From the NCBI GenBank assembly GCA_946886405.1, contig CAMPIO010000030.1, positions 1 through 36,777 of the forward strand: a DNA stretch of 36,777 nucleotides, in the 5' to 3' direction. Positions 16,178 through 24,203 of the stretch are shown piece by piece; within the stretch, counting starts at the first letter, position 1, and the number at the start of each line of letters is the position of its first letter. A model generated the notes under the pieces. That model saw nothing but the letters and a program-made list of their open reading frames with translations. It did not search any database and was not told where the DNA came from. Made by a program: the position numbers and the translations under genes. Source of the stretch: an uncultured Pseudoxanthomonas sp. GTDB taxonomy: Bacteria > Pseudomonadota > Gammaproteobacteria > Xanthomonadales > Xanthomonadaceae.

Positions 16178-19100
16178 TCAACGTGTCTTGATCGTCACGC
16201 GTGCCGGCAACGTGTTGATGCGCAGCTCGCCGTCTTTCCACTGTGCCTGCTTGCCGTTGATGCGCGTCTCGCCGGGCGACCCCGCGTACGGCCACGGCAG
16301 CACCAGGCCACCCGCCGGAAGCTTCAGTCCGGCCTTCGCTTCGAGCAGCACCTCATCGCCCTGCTTGCGCAACGTATAGCCGAGTACACCATGGGGCGTG
16401 CGAAGGCCATCGATGGCGATGCCCTCGCCCTCCAGCCAGCCCGCGGGCACCCCGGCGGCCAGCACCAGGCTGTCGTCGAGTTCACGCGAGTAGGCGAACA
16501 TGTCCAGCGCCGAGCGCACGAAATCCGATGCTACCCAGGCATGCGGCAGATCGCCGACGAAGAACGGCTTACGCGGCGTGCGCGACACCACTTCCGCCCA
16601 CTGGTTCCAGGCCTGCGGTGCGCGGTCCTTGAAGAAGAAGTCCAGTACGTCCCACGCGCGTTCGCGCCAGCCCAGTCGCACGAACGCCGCCACGTTGCGC
16701 CATTCGTACGGCGTGTAGTCCTTCCATTCGCGCTTGCCGTCCCGGCGCTGCACGAACTCCGTCCAGTACCGCTCGAACGTGCCGTGCAGCAGGTCGACCG
16801 GCAGCGTGCCCTGCTCGCCGCCTGGCGCCAGCGCGATGGTGGTCGAGGTGGGATCGAAATCGCCGATCTCCGCCGCACCCGGCAGGTAGGTGATGCCATG
16901 CAGCTTCGTCGCCGCCTGCAGCGAGGCGTAGAGATCGTCGCGGAACTGGTCGCGCGAAGCCGCCATGCGCCTGGATGCCGCCGTTTCGCCCAGCGCATCG
17001 GCAACCTCGACCGCATCCTTGTAGCCACGCAGCGCCCAGAAGTTGTCCCAGTACGAATGCATCGGCTTGGCCGAATAGCCTTCGTGGCTGATCGACGCCG
17101 GCATCATGCCGTAGAAGGCCGCATTGACCGCGCGGTTGGCCTCGGTACGTTCGCTCAGGCGCAACTCCTCCATGTAGGCGAACGCGCCCTGCACGTGCGG
17201 CCACATCTTTTTCAGGAACGCCTTGTCACCCGTGTAGCGGTAGTACTCGGCGATGTTGAAGATCAGTTCGCCGTGGCTGTCGTTCTCGGGCACCGGATCG
17301 CTGCCGCGGTCGTCGACGCAGCACGGCACCTTGCCGTTCTCGAACTGGTACGGCGCGTAATACTCGACATACTCTTTCACCACTTCCGGGCGACCGAGGC
17401 GCAGCAGGCCTTCGGAGATCATCGCGCCATCGCGGATCCAGCTGCGCGAGTACGAGCGCGTGCCAGGCTGCAGACGCGGGCCGATGCGGGAGATCAGCAT
17501 GTGCGCGAGCGCCGTGCGCAGCGTGTCGGCAACCGCTTGCCCCTCCGCCGGCACTTGCAGCTTCATTTCGCCCAGCTTGCCACGCCACATGGCTGCCGTG
17601 GCCTGCTGGTCGCTTGCGGCATCGATCTGCGCGGGTAGCGCGCCTTCCAGCGGTGCGACCCAGTCGACGTCGCGGCTTTCGCCGGCGGCCAAGGTCATCC
17701 GGTAGAGCACCGCTGCAGACGCAAGCCCATTGGATTCGCCCGCCACCTGCGCGTCGGTGCCACCGGACACGCCCTCCATCGATGACAGCCGCTCGCGCAC
17801 CAGCCCTTCATCGAAGCGCGATGCCAAGGCGGCGTCAGGCGTGGCGAATCTCAGGCTGGCGCGCCCGTTCACGCTGACCACACCATCGCGGACGGCCAGG
17901 TCGTTGATGGGACTGAAGCCGCCGGTCGTATTGAGGAACTGGCTGGGAGGATTGACCTGCCAAGGTTGGACGGCCAGCGCCAGCACGTACTCGCGCGACG
18001 CGTCGCCGGTGTTGGTAATCCGGTGGCGCGCAACGACACGCGATGCGCCGGGCTTGCCGGCCGCGAACGCCGTGGTCGCCAGCGTGAAGTCGGCGTGCCG
18101 CCAGGTGACCGTGGGCATCGGCAGGTAGCCGTCCTGCAGCGACTGTATCGCCTGCACGTCCGACCAGCCGATCCAGCGTCCATCCACCTGCACGAACGGC
18201 TCGACGCTGATGCCGCCCTTGGCGATTTCGATGGCGCCGTCTTCGCCGATCAGTCCCTGCTCGCGTCCACCATCAAGTCCCACGATCGTCCAGTACGGCT
18301 GCTCGCCGCTGAAGCCCCGCGGAAACCAGCCCTTTGGCGACTCGGCTGCCATCGCTTTGATCACGTCGTTGGGGTGTGTAGCGAATGCCAGCGGCTTCAC
18401 TTCCAACGCGGCGAGCGCAAAGGAGCGGCCCGGCCCATCGCCGACGGTGAGCCGTACGTAACGCGCTTCGGATTCCGGCAGCGCGAGGTAATCCTTGCCG
18501 CCGTTGCCGTCGACCACGGTGCGGACATCGCGCCAGTCTGCCCCATCGTCGGATAGCTGCACCAGATAGTCGGATGCGTGCTGGCCGGGTTTCCAGCGCA
18601 GCACCAGGCCACCAAATTCGCGCAGCTTGCCCAAGTCCAGCGTCAACTGGGGATCCTTGTCGCCGTGCAGGTCGGCGGACCATGCCGTATCCGCCTTGCC
18701 GTCGACGGCCAGGGCAGCAGCGCCGGCCGGAAACGCGACGGAAGCACTCGCCTTGCCCGTCAGCGGCGCGCCGTCATCCGCCGGCAGCGGCTGGAACGTC
18801 AGCTGGTCGAAGCAGACCGAACCCTTGCCACCGACGTTGTTGTAGACGGTGAACTCGAGCTTTTCGCTCCTGCGCAGTACACGGTCCGGATCCGGGCCCC
18901 ACGCTTTGTCGATATGGCGCTGCTTGTAGCGCACCGGAGTCCACGCGGTCGGGTATTCGTACTTCGGCCGGTTCACCCACCAGACGTTGTCGCCGCTCGC
19001 ATCGACGACCTTGAACTGCAGGTCGTTGCGCGGCGAATCGCCGCGCAGCCGGAAGTCGAACCGGTAGTTCTGCGGATACGCGATAGGCAGGTCGCGCTGG

Positions 19101-19375
19101 ATACCGGCATGTCCCGATACGCCATTGAAGTCGTAGTCGAGACACAGGGCCTTGCCGTCCACGCCATCGACCTGCCGCAGCGCGCCGCTGACCTGGTTGG
19201 AGGTCACCACGCGCCATGTCGACGGATCGTTGAAGTCGTCGAGGATGCGGACGCCCTCCTGTGCGGCGAAGACGGGCGTGGCGCACGCGAGCAGCACGCT
19301 ACAAGCCAGTGCCCTCTTGCGAAGGCCGGAGCCACTGGGTTCCCGCCTGCGCGGGAATGACGGTTCGATGTTCAT
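16178..19375 (-). CDS. Secreted discoidin-domain six-hairpin glycosidase
   Basis: A 1065-aa protein and the last gene of the transporter operon, 33 nt after the second permease. A signal peptide (KRALACSVLLACATPVFAAQ, about residues 20-39) follows an odd N-terminal tail. Next come a jelly-roll carbohydrate-binding region (about 40-200, 'ILDDFNDPSTWRVV', 'FTVYNNVGGKGSVCFDQLTF') and an F5/8 type C discoidin domain (about 205-325, 'AVDGKADTAWSA', 'LTLDLGKLREFGGLVLRW'). The rest is an (alpha/alpha)6 catalytic-type domain with candidate acids in SRSWIRDGAMISEG, ENDSHGELIFNIAEYY and GDLPHAWVASDFVRS. I cannot assign a CAZy family or substrate. Context implies periplasmic or surface action on the same glycan as the GH144 gene. 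Confidence 0.8.
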   Translation of the reverse strand: MNIEPSFPRRREPSGSGLRKRALACSVLLACATPVFAAQEGVRILDDFNDPSTWRVVTSNQVSGALRQVDGVDGKALCLDYDFNGVSGHAGIQRDLPIAYPQNYRFDFRLRGDSPRNDLQFKVVDASGDNVWWVNRPKYEYPTAWTPVRYKQRHIDKAWGPDPDRVLRRSEKLEFTVYNNVGGKGSVCFDQLTFQPLPADDGAPLTGKASASVAFPAGAAALAVDGKADTAWSADLHGDKDPQLTLDLGKLREFGGLVLRWKPGQHASDYLVQLSDDGADWRDVRTVVDGNGGKDYLALPESEARYVRLTVGDGPGRSFALAALEVKPLAFATHPNDVIKAMAAESPKGWFPRGFSGEQPYWTIVGLDGGREQGLIGEDGAIEIAKGGISVEPFVQVDGRWIGWSDVQAIQSLQDGYLPMPTVTWRHADFTLATTAFAAGKPGASRVVARHRITNTGDASREYVLALAVQPWQVNPPSQFLNTTGGFSPINDLAVRDGVVSVNGRASLRFATPDAALASRFDEGLVRERLSSMEGVSGGTDAQVAGESNGLASAAVLYRMTLAAGESRDVDWVAPLEGALPAQIDAASDQQATAAMWRGKLGEMKLQVPAEGQAVADTLRTALAHMLISRIGPRLQPGTRSYSRSWIRDGAMISEGLLRLGRPEVVKEYVEYYAPYQFENGKVPCCVDDRGSDPVPENDSHGELIFNIAEYYRYTGDKAFLKKMWPHVQGAFAYMEELRLSERTEANRAVNAAFYGMMPASISHEGYSAKPMHSYWDNFWALRGYKDAVEVADALGETAASRRMAASRDQFRDDLYASLQAATKLHGITYLPGAAEIGDFDPTSTTIALAPGGEQGTLPVDLLHGTFERYWTEFVQRRDGKREWKDYTPYEWRNVAAFVRLGWRERAWDVLDFFFKDRAPQAWNQWAEVVSRTPRKPFFVGDLPHAWVASDFVRSALDMFAYSRELDDSLVLAAGVPAGWLEGEGIAIDGLRTPHGVLGYTLRKQGDEVLLEAKAGLKLPAGGLVLPWPYAGSPGETRINGKQAQWKDGELRINTLPARVTIKTR
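19340..19357. repeat. Palindromic repeat inside the glycosidase start region
   Basis: TTCCCGC-CTGC-GCGGGAA is the core of a widespread intergenic repeat (CATTCCCGCG..GGCGGGAA). Here it lies within codons 7-12 of the annotated frame, giving the residues SFPRRREPS, a common translation of this repeat in proteobacterial genomes. Confidence 0.65.
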
Positions 19376-19408
19376 GGTGATTCACGCTCCACGATGACGC
19401 GCTTCGGG

Positions 19409-20230
19409 TCAGCCTTTGACGCTGCCCAGCAACAGGCCTTGGATGTAGTAGCGCTGCAAAGCAAGGAACAGCAGCAGCACCGGCAGGATGGTGATGACCG
19501 AGCCGGCCATCATCAGTTCGTAGTCCATCACGTGTTCGCGCGACAGGCCCGCCAGCGCGACCGGCAGGGTCTGCAGGGCATCGTCGCTCAACACGATCAG
19601 CGGCCACATGAAATCGTTCCAGGCGCCGAGGAAGCTGAAGATCGCCAGCGTCACCAGGATCGGTTTCAGGCCTGGCAGCACGATCTGGAAGAAGATGCGG
19701 GCTTCGCAGGCGCCATCGATGCGCGCGGCTTCCAGCAACTCGTCGGGGATCGAGCGCGCGTACTGGCGCACCAGGAAGATGCCGAAGATCGCCGCCATGC
19801 CGGGCACGATGGCGCCGGCGTAGGTATTCACCAGGCCCATCTGCTTGAGCAGCAGGAACAGCGGCATCATCGCCACCTGCGCCGGTATCACCAGCGCCGC
19901 GAGCAATGCGCGGAAGGTGCGGTCACGCCCCTTGAAGCGCAGCTTGGCGAACGCATAGCCGGCCATGGTGTTGAACAGCAGGGACAGCAGCATGACGCTG
20001 GTCGACACGATGAAGCTGTTGAGCAGGTAGCGACCCATGCCGGCGCGCACGAACAGCTCGCGGTAGTTGTCCAGCGTCGGTGCGGCCGGCAGCAGCGGCG
20101 GCGGGAAGTGGCCCGCCTCGCCGGTCTGCATGAACGACACCGACAGCATCCACAGCAGCGGGCCGATGCTGACGATCGCCAGCGCCACCAGCAACGCATT
20201 GACGACGATGGCGGCAAGTCGCTGGTTCAT
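19409..20230 (-). CDS. Sugar ABC transporter permease (MalG-like)
   Basis: A 273-aa inner-membrane permease of the CUT1 carbohydrate family. Starting MNQRLAAIVVNALLVALA, it has six hydrophobic segments, and the cytoplasmic EAA loop is visible as ELLEAARIDGACEARIFFQIVLPGLKP, the ATPase contact site. C-terminal 'FLALQRYYIQGLLLGSVKG' is a typical MalG-type end. ATG 20230 overlaps the TGA of the preceding permease gene (ATGA), so the two are translationally coupled. The frame is open far upstream (to 21121), but that part is a shadow of the other permease. Confidence 0.93.
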   Translation of the reverse strand: MNQRLAAIVVNALLVALAIVSIGPLLWMLSVSFMQTGEAGHFPPPLLPAAPTLDNYRELFVRAGMGRYLLNSFIVSTSVMLLSLLFNTMAGYAFAKLRFKGRDRTFRALLAALVIPAQVAMMPLFLLLKQMGLVNTYAGAIVPGMAAIFGIFLVRQYARSIPDELLEAARIDGACEARIFFQIVLPGLKPILVTLAIFSFLGAWNDFMWPLIVLSDDALQTLPVALAGLSREHVMDYELMMAGSVITILPVLLLFLALQRYYIQGLLLGSVKG

Positions 20231-21111
20231 TCCACCCCCCGCTTGCGCGCAAACCACAGCAGCCCGCTGGTCACTACCGTCATCAGCACGAACAGCAGGA
20301 ACGCGACGGCGGAGGCGTTGCCGAGGTTCCACCATTTGAAGCCTTCCTCGTACATCAGGTACAGCACGCTCTTGGTGCTTTCCAGTGGGCCGCCCTGCGT
20401 CATCACGTAGGGTTCGGCGAACAGCTGGAAGTAGCCGGCCATGGTCAGGATGCCGACCAGCAGCAGCACCGGCCCGAGCTGCGGCAGGGTGACGTGGCGG
20501 AACTGCGCCCAGCGCGACGCACCGTCGATGCGCGCGGCTTCGTAAAGATCTTCCGGAATGCTCTGCAGGCCGGCGAGGAAGATGATCATGTTGTAGCCGA
20601 AGTTCTTCCACACGGCGAACAGGATGATCGTCGGCATCGCCCAGGCGGGATCGCCCAGCCAGTCGATCGGCTCGATGCCGACCCATGACAGTCCCCAGTT
20701 CACCAGGCCGTACTTGGTGTGGAACAGGTACCGCCAGATCACGGCCACGGCGACCACCGTGGTCACCACCGGCGCGAAGAACGCGGTGCGGAAGAAGCCC
20801 TTGAAGCGGCCGAGCTTCGAGTGCAGCAGCAGCGCGGCGCCCAGCGACAGCGTCACCGAGAGCGGTACGCCGACCACCACGAAATAGACGGTGTTGCCCA
20901 GCGACTTCCAGAACATCGGGTTCTGCAGCAGGCCGACGTAGTTGTCGACACCGACGAAGCGCAGGTTGTCGATGTCGGCCAGCGCGTAGATGTCGAAGTC
21001 GGTCAGGCTGAGCACCAGCGCCGCCAGCACCGGCAGGCCGAAGAACACCACGATGACCGTGAGTGCAGGCGCGGCGAACAGCCAGCCGGCGAGCGAATGC
21101 GTGGACCTCAT
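20227..21111 (-). CDS. Sugar ABC transporter permease (MalF-like)
   Basis: A 294-aa inner-membrane permease starting MRSTHSLAGWLFAAPALTVI. It has six hydrophobic segments and an EAA loop DLYEAARIDGASRWAQFRHVTLPQLGP. The FVGVDNYVGLLQNPMFWKSLGNT segment is the usual periplasmic loop of CUT1 first permeases. ATG 21111 overlaps the TGA stop of the binding-protein gene by four bases (ATGA). It should pair with the MalG-like permease and a MalK-type ATPase; none is in this operon, and the ATPase at 9.8-10.9 kb is the candidate. Confidence 0.94.
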   Translation of the reverse strand: MRSTHSLAGWLFAAPALTVIVVFFGLPVLAALVLSLTDFDIYALADIDNLRFVGVDNYVGLLQNPMFWKSLGNTVYFVVVGVPLSVTLSLGAALLLHSKLGRFKGFFRTAFFAPVVTTVVAVAVIWRYLFHTKYGLVNWGLSWVGIEPIDWLGDPAWAMPTIILFAVWKNFGYNMIIFLAGLQSIPEDLYEAARIDGASRWAQFRHVTLPQLGPVLLLVGILTMAGYFQLFAEPYVMTQGGPLESTKSVLYLMYEEGFKWWNLGNASAVAFLLFVLMTVVTSGLLWFARKRGVE

Positions 21112-22460
21112 GGTGCCGCACCCGGCTTGGCGGCGTGGTCCAGCATCCAGCGACGCTTCTCCAGGATGCGGTCGGCGCGGCGGTCCAGTTCTTCCGCCGC
21201 CTGGTCCACGGTCATGCGGCCGTTCGCGACCTGCTCGCCGACCAGCCGCATCTCGGTGGCGATGCGCTCCCACTCCGGCACCTTCGGCGTGGACACCGCA
21301 CGTTCCAGCTGCTCGCGGAAGGCCTTGGCGTAGGGATCATTCGCCAGCGCAGGCGTCTGCCATGGCGAACGGCGAGGCGGCAGATCGCCGGTCAAGGCAT
21401 GGAAGTCGGCCTGCACGTCCGGCGACGACAGCCAGGCGATCAGTTGCCAGGCAGCGTCTTTGTTCGGCGAGTCCTTGAACACGACGAAGCTGGTGCCGTT
21501 GGCCAGGGACGCGCCGGGACCGTTCGGCCCCGGCAACGGCATCGTCATCCAGTCCTTCTGCTGCGCGGCCGGCAAGCGCTCCTTGAACTTGGCGATGTTC
21601 CAGGGACCGGAAATGTAGAACGAATAGAAACCCTTGCCGAACTCGTCCCAGACATTGGAGATCTGGTTGTTGGTGACGACCGGCGCCCACTGCTGATCGA
21701 ACATCTCCTTGTAGAAACCCAGCGACTGCCTGAATCCTTCACTGCGGAAATTGCCGTAGCGGCCGTCGTCGCGAAGCAGCGGCTGGGGTTGCTGGATGGC
21801 AAGACTGAGCAGCGGTTCGAATTCGTTGAGCGGCAGCAGGATCGAGTAGTTGCCCTGCCCTGCGACCTGCTTGACCTGACGCATCGCGACCCGCCATTCG
21901 TCCCAGCTCACAGGCAAGGTCTGCACGCCTGCCTTGGCCAGCATGTCCCGGCGATAGAACGGCAGACGTGTCTCCACGTACCACGGCACCGCGTACGCGC
22001 GGCCACCGATCACCCCGGTATCCCAGACACCCGGGAAGAAATCGGCCTGGTCGAAACCCGGCGTCGCCGCGATCTCGTCGTCCAGCGGCTCGAGTGCACC
22101 CAGCGCCGCGAACTCGGGAATCCAGGTGTTTCCGATGGGGCTGACGTCGGGAAGCGACTCGCCCGCGAACGCCGTCAGAAGTTTTTCGTGCGCAGAAAGC
22201 CACGGGACGATCTGCAGGTCGACATGGATGTCGGGATGCTGGCGTTCGAATTCGGGCAGCAGCCTGGCGACCACTTCGCCTTCATAGCCCATCACCCAGA
22301 ACCGCACGACGGTGCGGTCTTCCTGCGTACGTGCGCAACCGGCGACGGTCAGCGCGAGCAACAGGATCGCGAGAGAACAGCAGCGCACCAGGGCCCTCCT
22401 TCCACCGGAGAAGACCCTGATGCGTGCCGGAGAGACCTTTGCTGTTGCACGCCGATCCAT
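21108..22460 (-). CDS. Sugar ABC transporter substrate-binding lipoprotein
   Basis: A 450-aa solute-binding protein of the CUT1/family 1 type (PF01547/PF13416). A basic N-terminus is followed by SLAILLLALTVAGC: the lipobox LTVAGC ends at about residue 42, so the mature protein is a lipoprotein starting CARTQED. Family signs are 'VVRFWVMGYEGEVVARLLPEFERQHPDIHVDLQIVPW', 'LPDVSPIGNTWIPEF', and 'GKGFYSFYISGPWNIAKF'. Residue +2 is Ala, not the Asp that retains lipoproteins in the inner membrane of E. coli. The start at 22460 is 9 nt after the GH144 stop; its stop overlaps the permease start. Confidence 0.92.
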   Translation of the reverse strand: MDRRATAKVSPARIRVFSGGRRALVRCCSLAILLLALTVAGCARTQEDRTVVRFWVMGYEGEVVARLLPEFERQHPDIHVDLQIVPWLSAHEKLLTAFAGESLPDVSPIGNTWIPEFAALGALEPLDDEIAATPGFDQADFFPGVWDTGVIGGRAYAVPWYVETRLPFYRRDMLAKAGVQTLPVSWDEWRVAMRQVKQVAGQGNYSILLPLNEFEPLLSLAIQQPQPLLRDDGRYGNFRSEGFRQSLGFYKEMFDQQWAPVVTNNQISNVWDEFGKGFYSFYISGPWNIAKFKERLPAAQQKDWMTMPLPGPNGPGASLANGTSFVVFKDSPNKDAAWQLIAWLSSPDVQADFHALTGDLPPRRSPWQTPALANDPYAKAFREQLERAVSTPKVPEWERIATEMRLVGEQVANGRMTVDQAAEELDRRADRILEKRRWMLDHAAKPGAAP

Positions 22461-22469
22461 GCGTGCAGC

Positions 22470-24110
22470 TTACTCTGGCTGCTGCGGGCGCGCCGCCTCG
22501 GGCTGTGCCGCCTGGTTGGCGCGCGACTCCGCAGTGCCCAACGCACGCGCTGCCGCGGCATCGAGATCGGGCGGCGCCGTCGGCGCGGTAGCGGCATTCG
22601 CCGTAGCCTGTTCCGTCTTCGCTTCCAGCCAGCCGCCTTCGAACCCCGCCTTGCGCAGACCATCGCGGATGTAGGGATTCTTCTTCATCACGCTCCAGAC
22701 GAACTCGTTGCGGTAGTTCGCGATCATCGCCAGGATCGGGCCCTGGTCGATGCCGATGTAGTCGCTGGCCACCCAGCCCTTGCCCGGCACGATGCGGCCC
22801 GTCTTCAGCGGGATGTCGTAGTCGAAACTGGGATTGAACGAATCCAGGAAGCCGTAGCTGGAGTACAGGTAGTCGCCATACCGGCGATGCATTTCCTCCG
22901 TCGCGGGAATGACGATCTCAGGCGCGAACGGCAGCGATGCGATCGCTGCAGTCGGCGCGATGGTGCCGTCGTCGAAGTTCTCGCGGAAGCCGGCGCCGCG
23001 GGCGGAGTAATGGCGGAACGAGCGCTGCTCGCCGCGGTACTCCTGCTGGGTCTGCTGCGGGCCGTCGGAAGCGGTCAGGCCCCACACGTTCTCGCCGTAG
23101 TCCTTCCACTTCATCGGATTCTCGATGGCGTAGGCACGCTGCGCGTACGTGGCACGGCGACTGTTCTCGAAGTAGTCCATGCCGCGCTCGCGCATGTAGT
23201 CGTCCTGGATGCCGCGGAAGTCGACCCAGACATGGCTGTACTGGTGGCCGAAATGCGGCGCGAACGTCAGGTATTCCTGCCCCTGGAACACGCCCCAGAG
23301 TTCACTGTAGCTGCGCGTCCACACTTCCCAGGCTTCGGGGCCGACCGGATGCGTCGGCGACGCCATCGCCAGCACGTAGACCATCATGGCCTCGTTGTAG
23401 CCCTTCCAGTCATGCGGAATGACGCCGCTCTCGGGGAACCAGCCCATCGAGATCAGTGGCTTGTTGTTCTGCAGGAAGGTCCAGTCGACGCGCTTGTAGA
23501 TCGTGTCGGCGATGTCGCGGATCTCCTTCTCGCGCGCGTCATCGCGGTCATAGTAGGACTGTGCGAACAGTACGCCCATCAGCAGCAGCGACGTATCGAC
23601 GCTCGACAGCTCCACCCAGGTGTTGAACCGGTGACCCGTGTTCATGTCCAGGAAGTGGTAGTAGAAACCCTTGTGGCCACCCTTGCCATCTTTCTGCGGG
23701 CCCTGCGGCACGTCGCGCAGGAACTTCAGCGTGGTCAGGGTGCGGTCGACCGCCTGCGTGCGGCTGACCCAACCGTTCTCGATGCCGATGGGATAGGCGG
23801 TCAGTGCGTAACCGATCGACGCGATGCTGGCGAACGGGCGCGATGGATAGCGGTCGGGCGTGAGGCCGTTCACTTCGTTGGTGGTGTCCCAGAAGAACTG
23901 GAACGTGCGGCGTTCGACATCGCGGAACAACGGCGGCAATTCCGGCTTCGCCGGCGGTGCCGGCTTGGCCGCTGCGACGGGTGCGTTCGGTTTCGCCGCC
24001 GGCGCCGGCGCAGCCTTTTCTTCCGGTGCCTTCTGGCACCCGGCGATCAACAGAGTCAGCGCAACGCCGATGAGCCAGGACGCGCGCGGGGCTGGGGTGA
24101 TCTTGTTCAA
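22470..24110 (-). CDS. GH144-type glucanase lipoprotein (Glycoamylase domain)
   Basis: A 546-aa exported lipoprotein: signal with lipobox LLIAGC near residue 25, then an Ala/Pro/Lys-rich spacer to about residue 55. The (alpha/alpha)6 Glycoamylase domain (PF10091) covers the rest: FFWDTTNEVNGLTPDR, SIASIGYALTAYPIG, 'GFYYHFLDMNTGHRF', ELSSVDTSLLLMGVLFAQ, GWFPESGVIPHDWKGYNEAM, HQYSHVWVDFRG, NVWGLTASDGP. This domain defines GH144, whose characterised members are endo-beta-1,2-glucanases; substrate here is inferred. A Gln/Ala/Pro-rich tail of about 45 residues ends the protein. The only usable start is TTG at 24110 (LNKITPAP): no ATG or GTG lies in frame between the previous stop and the signal peptide. 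First gene of the transporter operon. Confidence 0.88.
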   Translation of the reverse strand: MNKITPAPRASWLIGVALTLLIAGCQKAPEEKAAPAPAAKPNAPVAAAKPAPPAKPELPPLFRDVERRTFQFFWDTTNEVNGLTPDRYPSRPFASIASIGYALTAYPIGIENGWVSRTQAVDRTLTTLKFLRDVPQGPQKDGKGGHKGFYYHFLDMNTGHRFNTWVELSSVDTSLLLMGVLFAQSYYDRDDAREKEIRDIADTIYKRVDWTFLQNNKPLISMGWFPESGVIPHDWKGYNEAMMVYVLAMASPTHPVGPEAWEVWTRSYSELWGVFQGQEYLTFAPHFGHQYSHVWVDFRGIQDDYMRERGMDYFENSRRATYAQRAYAIENPMKWKDYGENVWGLTASDGPQQTQQEYRGEQRSFRHYSARGAGFRENFDDGTIAPTAAIASLPFAPEIVIPATEEMHRRYGDYLYSSYGFLDSFNPSFDYDIPLKTGRIVPGKGWVASDYIGIDQGPILAMIANYRNEFVWSVMKKNPYIRDGLRKAGFEGGWLEAKTEQATANAATAPTAPPDLDAAAARALGTAESRANQAAQPEAARPQQPE

Positions 24111-24123
24111 AGCGTTTTCCCGT

Positions 24124-24137
24124 TGTAACCGTTTACA
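24124..24137. promoter_or_regulatory. LacI-family operator upstream of the GH144-ABC operon
   Basis: TGTAACCGTTTACA is a near-perfect palindrome (one mismatched pair) with a CG centre. It ends 14 nt before the TTG start codon on the minus strand, so it must overlap the promoter or transcription start. Binding would control all five genes down to 16178. Confidence 0.8.
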
Positions 24138-24162
24138 GAAGTGTTTGGAAGAAACCCGCCGG

Positions 24163-24190
24163 TCAGGCGACGCCCGAAGGTGTCGCCTGA
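24163..24190 (-). terminator. Hairpin after TonB receptor 1
   Basis: TCAGGCGAC (24163-24171) and GTCGCCTGA (24182-24190) form a 9-bp stem with a 10-nt loop. On the minus strand it begins 13 nt after the receptor stop and is followed by CCGGCGGG and then TTTCTTCC. It is a plausible but weak terminator or attenuator before the GH144 operon promoter. Confidence 0.5.
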
Positions 24191-24203
24191 GGGCGGGCAG
24201 GTA

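Noticed and set aside
21063..24128. 1021-codon plus-strand frame
   Set aside because: Antisense shadow of the binding-protein and GH144 genes; Arg/His/Ala-rich without any motif.
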